DNA of 29,876 nt, from positions 1 through 29,876 of the forward strand of contig JAEEKU010000013.1 in NCBI GenBank assembly GCA_016282555.1. The letters are read 5' to 3'. Positions 23,474-29,876 of this stretch are shown here, piece by piece. A program made the translations under genes and the position numbers. The DNA comes from Methanomassiliicoccaceae archaeon. GTDB lineage: Archaea > Thermoplasmatota > Thermoplasmata > Methanomassiliicoccales > Methanomethylophilaceae. The notes under the pieces are model-generated. The model was not told where the DNA came from and did not search any database. It worked only from the letters and a program-made list of their open reading frames with translations. Position 1 is the first letter of the stretch. Every line of letters starts with the position of its first letter.

Positions 23474-25063
23474 TCATTCGTATCCGTCACTGGGCTTCTT
23501 CTTCCCGTCGCAGGGCATCAGGGTGACCTCGTACTTGCTGTACGGGATCTCCACGTCCTCCTCCTTGAACAGATCGAATATTCTCTCCCTCATCTCTCCG
23601 GCGAAGGTTCCGCTGTTGTCGAAGTCGTCCACGTAGGCGGCCAGCCTGAGCTCTATTCCGGAATCGAGGAAATCGGTGAATCTGATCGTGGGCGGGGTTC
23701 TGGATCCGTCTTTGATCACGTGGGGGTGCTCCATGGCCGCCTGGATCATGAGTTTCTTGGCCAGCGGGATGTCGGCCTCGTAAGCCACCGAGACGTAGAC
23801 GTATATCCTGACCTCCTTGGATTCTTTGGTCACGTTGACGATGGTCGCCGAAGTCAGGACGTTGTTCGGGATGGTCACGATCTGATCCGCCTCCCAGGTG
23901 TACAGCTCCGTGAACATCAGCTTAACTTTCCTGACGATGTACACGGTTCCGCTCACTTTTATGAAGTCTCCTTTCTTGAACGGTCTGGTGGAGAGCAGGA
24001 CCACTCCGCTGAAGAACTGTCCCAGGATGTTCTGGGCTCCCATGGTTATTCCCAGTGTGACCACTCCGGCGCTCATCAGTATTCCGGCGAAATCCACGCC
24101 TAAGGACGCCAGGATGGCCGCTATGGCGCAGACGCTTATCAGGATCTGCCCGACCATTTTGAACAGAGGTATGAGAGACGAATCGAAGCCGTCGACGACG
24201 TCGATCCCGTCCACGCTCTTGAACAGGGCGTTGATTATGAACGTGTATATCTTCCAGACCAGGGTTGCTCCGACGCACACGTACAGAAATGTCGAGAACG
24301 CGTTCATCGCATGGCAGAACTCCGGGCCGGCCCCTATGATCTGGGCGGAGAGGTTGACCGAATACACGAAGATCAGGGCGCTCATTATCTTCGTGACCGA
24401 TTTTTTGAGCTCCGATTTTTCCAGTTTGCTGACGTTCTCCCTGGCGAAATTCGTCAGAAGGGGGATCGCCACATAGCATATCGCGATGTTGGCTATCAGG
24501 AAAAACACCATGGTGGCCGCGGCGGCGACCCAGGGCTCTCCCAGAATTCCGTCCAGCGTGTTGGGGATCACTCCGAAGAATTTGTTGTACTGGTTGTCGG
24601 AGAAGTATTTGGACGTCACGTGGAGCGACAGGATGATCGTCTTCGTGAAGCCCAGCACGGAGGAGGTGTCCTCGAGGTTCTGAATGTAAACGACGAGCGG
24701 AAGGCTGTAATATCCGGTGTCGGCGTACTCGTTGATTGATATTTTGACTGTTTCCACCGCGTACGATCCCGGCAAGATGTCCGTGCTGCTGTCCTCCGGT
24801 TTCACCGAAGCGGTTCCCGTGACGGACGTCTGCTTGAAGACCGCCGCCACCATGGATTCCGAATCGTTGAAAATGTAAAGCGACAGATCCCTGGTGCTGT
24901 TGCTGTCCATAGACAGCACCGGCAAATCCTGAGACACTTCCGAATCGTATCCGAGCTCCGGAATGCTGATTCTCAGATCGTCTTCCGTGGCTCCGTCGGA
25001 TACCGGAACGGCAATGATGCAGATGATCGCCGCGAGCAGTACCGCCGCCGTTCTAACTTCCAT
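23474..25063 (-). CDS. MscS-type mechanosensitive channel with N-terminal extracytoplasmic domain
   Basis: It has about 529 residues from ATG 25063 (GTG 25069 is the alternative). It has a signal segment (VLLAAIICIIAVPVSDG), then an exported beta domain of about 125 residues (STRDLSLYIFNDSESMVAA), and then several transmembrane helices. The MscS core follows: pore helix SAGVVTLGITMGAQNILGQF and the beta domain with RPFKKGDFIKV and VTIPNNVLTSATIVN. The C-terminal cytosolic domain is complete. It releases solutes under hypo-osmotic stress. The ectodomain in front is unusual for small MscS proteins. The gene is divergent from the prepilin peptidase and sits on one shared AT-rich promoter. Confidence 0.9.
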   Translation of the reverse strand: MEVRTAAVLLAAIICIIAVPVSDGATEDDLRISIPELGYDSEVSQDLPVLSMDSNSTRDLSLYIFNDSESMVAAVFKQTSVTGTASVKPEDSSTDILPGSYAVETVKISINEYADTGYYSLPLVVYIQNLEDTSSVLGFTKTIILSLHVTSKYFSDNQYNKFFGVIPNTLDGILGEPWVAAAATMVFFLIANIAICYVAIPLLTNFARENVSKLEKSELKKSVTKIMSALIFVYSVNLSAQIIGAGPEFCHAMNAFSTFLYVCVGATLVWKIYTFIINALFKSVDGIDVVDGFDSSLIPLFKMVGQILISVCAIAAILASLGVDFAGILMSAGVVTLGITMGAQNILGQFFSGVVLLSTRPFKKGDFIKVSGTVYIVRKVKLMFTELYTWEADQIVTIPNNVLTSATIVNVTKESKEVRIYVYVSVAYEADIPLAKKLMIQAAMEHPHVIKDGSRTPPTIRFTDFLDSGIELRLAAYVDDFDNSGTFAGEMRERIFDLFKEEDVEIPYSKYEVTLMPCDGKKKPSDGYE

Positions 25064-25083
25064 GATCACCGCATATTATCAGT

Positions 25084-25094
25084 AAATATAAAAC
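25084..25094. promoter_or_regulatory. Shared bidirectional TATA element
   Basis: AAATATAAAAC on the plus strand lies 22 nt before ATG 25111; its complement GTTTTATATTT lies about 25 nt before ATG 25063. Both divergent genes would be leaderless from one AT-rich element. Confidence 0.55.
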
Positions 25095-25110
25095 AGTAAA
25101 TCATAACGGC

Positions 25111-25928
25111 ATGCTGCAGGCTCTCCAAACGGTGTTCGCGGCCGCTGTACTGGCGTCGGCCGCCGTGTACGATCTGAAATACAGGGAGGTTCCGGACTCC
25201 CACTGGATTCTGATGGCCGTTTTCGGGATCCCGGCGGCAGCCGTCATTTCTCTGCAGTTCGTTTCCGCGGTCCCCGTTCTCCTCTGCGCGGTATCCTCCT
25301 TCGCGGCCATGGCGTTCATCCTCTCGGAAAGGATTCCCGCGGCGGTTTCCGTCACGGTTTTCATCGCGTCTTCGGCGCTGGCTTTCTTTTCCTCCGGGAG
25401 TGCGGGAGAGCGCGCCGCGGTTCTGTTTTTCCCGGCGGAGTTTCTTCTGTATCTGGGGATGTACCGCGGGGGAATACTGAGAGGGGGCGCGGACGCGAAA
25501 GCGATGATTTCGATATCGGCGCTGCATCCCTTCCCGGAATCCGCGGCGGTTTCCGGATACATTCAGATGAGGGATCTCATTCCTCCGTCGGTCTCGGCGC
25601 TGATCTGCGCGGCGTTTCTGGCGGTTCTGCCGATGTTTGCGGTTTTTCTACGCAATCTACTGTCCGGAAACGCCGGGATTCGGATGTTCACTGAATACAG
25701 GATCCCTCTGGAGAAGGTGGGGAGATCGTTCGTATGGATGACGGAGGACGTCAGAGACGGGGGGATCGTACGCATAAAGGCCGGAGAATCGGACGGGGGC
25801 ACGGTCTCCAGGCTGAGAAAGGCCGGAGCCGGCACTGTCTCCGTGACCCCTATGATTCCTTTCGTGGTCTTCATCGCGGCAGGATACGTCATAACGGAGC
25901 TGCGCGCGTTTCTCCGATCGCGGGATGA
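25111..25928 (+). CDS. Archaeal A24-type prepilin/preflagellin peptidase (frame lacks its expected stop)
   Basis: It cleaves class III signal peptides of archaeal pilins or archaellins. Transmembrane aspartyl protease marks are Asp21 in YDLKYREVPD and the GxGD-type motif GGAD (125-128). Multiple hydrophobic helices are visible, and a family-like end lies near IPFVVFIAAGYVITEL. In the given sequence the frame does not stop there but runs on to about 27000 antisense to the radical SAM gene, which is not credible. TGA at 25926-25928 would terminate it if one base is missing between 25892 and 25925. I give that as the likely end, about 272 residues. The transcript appears leaderless. Confidence 0.75.
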
Positions 25929-26931
25929 TGTTGAGCCTGTACCCGCACTCGGAGCATCTGGAGCCGTCCAGTCCGGTTCTGTCAACCAGATAGCCGAGCC
26001 TTCTGACGACGGCCATCCCGCATCCGGGGCAGTAGGTGTCGTCGGCCTCGTCCGAGAGGGTGTTTCCGACGTAGACGTATTTCAGGCCGCATTTCATTCC
26101 GATCTCCCTGCAGCGGAGCACGGTCTCCACCGGCGTCCACTGGACATCGGTCATCTCGTTGTCCGGGTGGAACCTGGTGAAATGCACGGGGACATCCGCG
26201 GAGAGCTCGTCCAGAACCCATCTGCAGAATCTTTCGATCTCATCGTCGGCATCGTTGTATCCGGGTATCACCAGATAAGTGAGCTCCAGATGGATCCCGC
26301 AGCCGTGGACGGTTTTCGCGCTCCTGAGGACGTCCTGAAGATGCGCCCCGCAGACCTCGACGTAAAATTCGTCGGTGAATCCTTTGATGTCGATGTTGAA
26401 AGCGTCCGCCACGTCGCACAGCTGCCTGAGGGGCTCCTCGCAGATGAGGCCGTTGCTGATTATCAGGCATTCCAGATCGGGGGCTGCTTTCATAATATCC
26501 ATGATGTATTCGAACCATATCGACGGCTCGTTGTACGTGAAAGCTATTATGTTCTGTCTTTCCCTTCTGCAGAGCGCGACTATCTCGTCCGGCCTCTCGT
26601 AGGTGGTGCGCTTTTTTCCGGAGCTGAGCTGGGAGATGGCATAATTCTGGCAGTGTCTGCATCTCATGTTGCATCCGACCCCGCCGACGGAGAAGCATCT
26701 GGAGCCAGGTTTGTAGTGGTACAGCGGCTTCTTTTCTATTGGATCCACGCACAGGGAGGAGACTTTTCCGTAGGTGTAGGCGATCAGCATATCCTCGTCG
26801 GCTCTGCGGGAACCGCATCTTCCGTATTTTCCGACCGGGATGAAGCATCCGTGGGGGCACAGCTTGCAGACGTAGCCGTTTCCGGTTCTCTCGTAGAATC
26901 TCGCTTCGGTTCTTTCGTTAATAACGGCCAT
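25889..26931 (-). CDS. AmmeMemoRadiSam-system radical SAM enzyme
   Basis: It belongs to the COG1180 group linked to AMMECR1 and Memo proteins, whose substrate is not established. The N-terminus has CKLCPHGC and GRCGSR, a probable metal site. The radical SAM motif is CNMRCRHC (Cys87, 91, 94). FTYNEPSIWFEY, FNIDIKGFTDEFY and VPVHFTRFHPD follow, and a C-terminal ribbon with CPGCG and CSECG. The frame continues to 25657, adding about 75 odd residues. TGA at 25889-25891 would end it at about 347 residues, the family length, if one base is missing just upstream. It overlaps thiL by 14 bases and is its operon partner. Confidence 0.85.
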
Positions 26932-27850
26932 ATCCTATTTCCCTCCTGTCCTCTCCCCTCACCGCTTCGGCTTTTCCGCTGTCGTTCACCATCCCGATGA
27001 CGCTGAAATCTATCTCCGCGGAGTGGAGCTCGTCTATTCTGTCCTTGCCGAAGGTAAAAAGGAGCTCGTATTCCCCTCCGAACCTGAATATGAGATCGAA
27101 CATCGGTATCCCCGTTTCTTTGGAAACCGGTTTCACGCAGCTGCTGACCGGAATGAACTCGGTTCCGATGTCCATTCCGACGCCGGAGTCCTCGCACAGG
27201 ATATTGGCCGCCGTTCCCAGACCGTCGGAGAGATCTATGCATGACGTTACTATGCCGAGAGAGGCCAGTTTCATTCCGGTCTCGACTCTGGGAACCGGCA
27301 GGTAGAGGCTGTTCTTCGCATCCTCGTTGTCGATCCCGTATTCTATGGCAGCCAGACCCGCGGCCGGTCCCCCCACGGGACCCGTTACGGCAACCAGATC
27401 TCCGGGTTTCGCTCCCGATCTCAGCATCGGTTTTCTTCCGTCCATGGATCCTATCGCCGTGCAGGCGACTGTTCCGTATCCCGGCTTGGTGTCTCCGCCG
27501 ACGATTCCGGTCTGGCAGAATTCCGCGCACTGGCTGATTCCGCTCATAATGTCGTATACGTCCTGGGACTCCATATCCTCTTCCAGGGACAGAGCAGCCA
27601 GAATCCCGGTGGGCCTGGCCCCCATGGCCGCGAGATCGCTGAAATTCACGGCGGCCGCGTACCATCCGAACTGCTCGTACGTCATTCCTTTCGGGAAGTG
27701 CCTTTTGAAACTGACCGAATCGGTGGTAATCACGATTCCGCCGTCCAGTATGGCGGCGTCGTCTCCCGGGCCTACCACTCCGGCAGTGCGGATGAAACTT
27801 CTGAAATCCTTTATCAGCTGCCGTTCTCCGATGTCTTTGAGAAGAACCAT
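26918..27850 (-). CDS. thiL: Thiamine-monophosphate kinase
   Basis: It phosphorylates thiamine phosphate to the active diphosphate. It has 310 residues from ATG 27850 (MVLLKDIGERQLI). A TATA box 27 nt upstream makes the transcript leaderless and excludes longer versions. AIRS-family motifs are VGPGDDAAIL, ITTDSVSFKRHF, NFSDLAAMGARPTG, IVGGDTKPGYG, AVTGPVGGPAAGL and IDLSDGLG. The metal-binding acidic residues of these motifs are present. It overlaps the radical SAM gene by 14 bases. The order is thiL then radical SAM. Confidence 0.93.
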   Translation of the reverse strand: MVLLKDIGERQLIKDFRSFIRTAGVVGPGDDAAILDGGIVITTDSVSFKRHFPKGMTYEQFGWYAAAVNFSDLAAMGARPTGILAALSLEEDMESQDVYDIMSGISQCAEFCQTGIVGGDTKPGYGTVACTAIGSMDGRKPMLRSGAKPGDLVAVTGPVGGPAAGLAAIEYGIDNEDAKNSLYLPVPRVETGMKLASLGIVTSCIDLSDGLGTAANILCEDSGVGMDIGTEFIPVSSCVKPVSKETGIPMFDLIFRFGGEYELLFTFGKDRIDELHSAEIDFSVIGMVNDSGKAEAVRGEDRREIGYGRY

Positions 27851-27872
27851 TGGCCCGAAATCCCGGTTTCTG

Positions 27873-27881
27873 CTATAAAAC
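27873..27881 (-). promoter_or_regulatory. TATA-box promoter of thiL
   Basis: On the minus strand GTTTTATAG is centred about 27 nt before ATG 27850, leaderless spacing. Confidence 0.6.
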
Positions 27882-27960
27882 AGTATAAGTCCGGGCCGCA
27901 TGCGGAATAACTTCGTCTTTAGAGATGTTTGCGCAATGTTGGATATAGCATCCATAATCG

Positions 27961-27967
27961 TTTTATA
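27961..27967 (+). promoter_or_regulatory. TATA-box promoter of the TroA-repeat gene
   Basis: TTTTATA lies about 43 nt before ATG 28007, leaving room for a short leader with GGGAG at 27996-28000. Confidence 0.55.
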
Positions 27968-28006
27968 CGGATAATGTCTGGTATATCTACCCAAAGGGAG
28001 TGTACA

Positions 28007-29876
28007 ATGTTAGGAAAATGGATTCTCACAATAACGGCTGTCATCACCGTCATCGTGGGCCTTCTTATCGGTTACGGACTCATCCACGAAGACGAGCCCG
28101 ACGAACCGGAATTCGAAGCCTCCGATGCATCAGAGATAGCCGCTTCCTTCTCCGCCGGATACAGCGGATTTTTTGGAAAAGATTTCTATCTGGACGACTC
28201 GGCGACCGCGTCCGAGGCCCGCGCCTATTACCCGGCCGGCAATACCGTGAACTACGTCGACTTTTTCGTCGTGAGCGACGAGAAGACGGCCAGAACCGGA
28301 TATCAGGACAAGGGCCGCGTGATCTCTCAGCAGATAGGAAAGACGACCTCCGAAGGAGTTTGCATGGGTATATACGACACATCCTCTCTCGAGGATGCTC
28401 TGGGATATTACACCAACTATACCAGCAGTATTCCCGGATCCTATATGGAATACGTCGGATACTACGGCAACGTTTACTTCTTATCCAGCATCTCTCTCGA
28501 CTCCGTGAAGATGCCCCCCTCAGAGTTCCATCCTCTCGCGCAGGCAATCTATCATGCGATCACCAACCCCGTCCCCGTTGAAAACGCGAAGAAATACAAA
28601 GAAATAGAACCCGAGGTGCCCTACGGCCCCGTTACTATCTCCACCTTCACCGACTACAACGGAAACAAGACCGACATTACTTTTACTAAGATCCCCGAGA
28701 GAGTAGTCTGCGGATGCAACACCGCCCTCAACCTTCTCCTCTATCTCGGACTCGGCGACAGAATAGTGGGATGCTACTACAATGAAGAGCCCATCTGGGA
28801 AGGAGTGCAGGACGAGTACAATAAACTCGAAAAGAGGATCGGCGCAGTAGACGCAGCCGGATCCAAAAACATCTCCGGAAACATCCAGACCAGCGTTCTT
28901 TTGTCCTGGCAGCCCGATCTCGTGATCGGATGGGTCGCATGGGAAGAAGGAAAACTCGGGACCGAGAAGTTCTGGAACGACAACGGATGCAACGTCATGT
29001 CGTTCAACAGCATGACTTCCGCAGATTACAGAACCGTCAAGCTCATGAAGATCGACTACGACAACGTCGGAAAGATTTTCAACGTGTCCGGCAAGACCAC
29101 CGCGCTCTACGACGAGACCATCAAGGTCATCAGCGATATCAGGGAGAGCCTCAAAGGAAAGGAGACCGTTTATTACGCCCTCGTCGACGGAGCGGTCAAC
29201 ACCGAAAAGGGTACCGTATGGTGCTACAAGAACTCCAACTTCATTGCGTCCATTCTCAACTCCATCGGACTCACCAACGCGTTCCCCGACGGAGGAACCG
29301 TTCCTCTTGCCACAGTGTATCAGGCGATCGGAACAACCGATATCGATCTGATCTTCTACATCACATACGGAAGCGTCACTTATCAGAAATCGCTCCAGAG
29401 CTGGCAGAACGATCCCGATCTCAGCAAGTGCTCCGCCATCAAGAACGGCGACGCTTACGACATGAAGCTCAGCTGCTCCTACGGATCCACGCCCCAGCTT
29501 CTCGACGCGATGCAGGAAGTCTACGCCGCAGTCACAAAGATCCTCGACGGCAGGGAATACACTCCCGTTACGATCTCCACTTTCACCGACTACAACGGAA
29601 ACAAGACCGACATCACCTTCACCAAGATTCCCGAGAGAGTAGTCTGCGGATGCAACACGGCTCTCAACCTTCTCCTCTATCTCGGACTCGGAGACAGAAT
29701 CGTCGGGTGCTACTACAACGAAGAGCCCATCTGGGAAGGAGTGCAGGACGAGTACAATAAACTCGAAAACAGGATCGGCGCAGTAGACGCAGCCGGATCC
29801 AAAAACATCTCCGGAAACATCCAGACCAGCGTTCTTTTGTCCCGGCAGCCCGATCTCGTGATCGGATGGGTGGCAT
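28007..29876 (+). CDS. Secreted protein with tandem TroA/BtuF-type binding domains, open at window end
   Basis: ATG 28007 follows GGGAG by six bases. The frame is open to the last base (623 codons), so the gene continues outside. Residues 1-25 form a signal or anchor helix (WILTITAVITVIVGLLIGYG). Residues 30-205 are an unrecognised domain. From residue 209 a periplasmic-binding-protein domain of the PF01497 type begins: DITFTKIPERVVCGC, ALNLLLYLGLGDRIVG, then LLSWQPDLVIGW. A second copy starts at residue 521 (29567). Such domains bind iron chelates, cobalamin or metals for ABC import. Codon use (AAC, ACC, ATC, CTC) is more biased than in neighbours, suggesting high expression. Confidence 0.85.
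   Translation, partial: MLGKWILTITAVITVIVGLLIGYGLIHEDEPDEPEFEASDASEIAASFSAGYSGFFGKDFYLDDSATASEARAYYPAGNTVNYVDFFVVSDEKTARTGYQDKGRVISQQIGKTTSEGVCMGIYDTSSLEDALGYYTNYTSSIPGSYMEYVGYYGNVYFLSSISLDSVKMPPSEFHPLAQAIYHAITNPVPVENAKKYKEIEPEVPYGPVTISTFTDYNGNKTDITFTKIPERVVCGCNTALNLLLYLGLGDRIVGCYYNEEPIWEGVQDEYNKLEKRIGAVDAAGSKNISGNIQTSVLLSWQPDLVIGWVAWEEGKLGTEKFWNDNGCNVMSFNSMTSADYRTVKLMKIDYDNVGKIFNVSGKTTALYDETIKVISDIRESLKGKETVYYALVDGAVNTEKGTVWCYKNSNFIASILNSIGLTNAFPDGGTVPLATVYQAIGTTDIDLIFYITYGSVTYQKSLQSWQNDPDLSKCSAIKNGDAYDMKLSCSYGSTPQLLDAMQEVYAAVTKILDGREYTPVTISTFTDYNGNKTDITFTKIPERVVCGCNTALNLLLYLGLGDRIVGCYYNEEPIWEGVQDEYNKLENRIGAVDAAGSKNISGNIQTSVLLSRQPDLVIGWVA
28631..29876 (+). repeat. In-frame 936-bp tandem duplication, second copy cut by window end
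   Basis: Bases 28631-28940 realign at 29567-29876 with an offset of exactly 936 bp (312 codons). By eye 17 of 310 positions differ, all substitutions and no gaps. One full unit and the first third of a second are visible, so more copies may follow. Confidence 0.9.

Noticed and set aside
25929..27000. C-terminal extension of the prepilin peptidase frame
   Set aside because: It is the antisense reading of a well-conserved radical SAM gene and is better explained by one missing base.
1..29876. CRISPR arrays, insertion sequences, phage genes, rRNA, pyrrolysine genes
   Set aside because: No short spaced repeats, transposase motifs, integrase motifs, rRNA segments or pylTSBCD sequences were seen.

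Overview
The window reads as a chromosomal segment of a euryarchaeon, most likely a Thermoplasmatota methanogen of the Methanomassiliicoccales type. This placement is inference from content. The archaeal markers are geranylgeranylglyceryl phosphate synthase, RadA, the THUMP-type tRNA G10 methyltransferase, a FlaK-like GxGD peptidase, a DUF4443-type HTH protein and a DUF5654 protein. Starts are preceded by archaeal TATA boxes 22-30 nt upstream, often with leaderless spacing, or by GGAG/GGTGA ribosome binding sites. Large BspA-type leucine-rich-repeat and duplicated TroA-type surface proteins fit a gut or sediment methanogen. Nearly all stops are TGA, some are TAA, and TAG is almost absent, as in lineages that decode UAG as pyrrolysine. 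No rRNA, CRISPR array, insertion sequence or phage gene was seen, and no stretch over 300 bases lacks a gene.

Layout. 1-1.7 kb: the 3' part of an aldehyde-dehydrogenase-fold gene lacking the catalytic Cys, convergent with a small gene resembling a radical-SAM activase barrel without its cluster cysteines. 1.8-4.2 kb: a minus-strand zinc-ribbon / frame-shifted tail / double-ACT cluster, divergent from an unknown acidic protein. 4.3-7.75 kb: a 1,132-residue exported BspA-like LRR protein. 7.8-8.8 kb: a DUF4443-like winged-helix gene whose stop codon lies inside tRNA-Leu(UAA), then DUF5654. 8.8-12.1 kb: a membrane-anchored AlbA_2 protein, a small Ser/Gly-rich protein and an ABC-class ATPase. 12.1-16.1 kb (minus strand): zinc ribbon, GGGP synthase, tRNA G10 methyltransferase, RadA, YczE-like membrane protein. 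16.25-17.4 kb: a ferredoxin-fused aldo/keto reductase.

17.4-23.3 kb is a compact minus-strand lysine operon transcribed in the order Lrp-type regulator, dapA, lysC, lysA, dapF, dapL. It covers aspartate phosphorylation, dihydrodipicolinate synthesis, LL-diaminopimelate formation by the aminotransferase route, epimerisation and decarboxylation. asd and dapB are not in the window. dapL carries one in-frame TAG at codon 298 with a perfectly continued family sequence after it, so it is either a pyrrolysine codon or a nonsense change or error. 23.5-28 kb: an MscS channel with an ectodomain divergent from an archaeal prepilin peptidase, then thiL coupled to an AmmeMemoRadiSam-type radical SAM enzyme. 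28 kb to the end: an open-ended secreted protein with 936-bp tandem in-frame repeats of a TroA/BtuF-type binding domain.

Several places (about 3040, 7785, 20660 and 25910) show reading-frame behaviour that a single-base indel would explain. This could reflect assembly quality or real biology, and it tempers the amber-codon claim.
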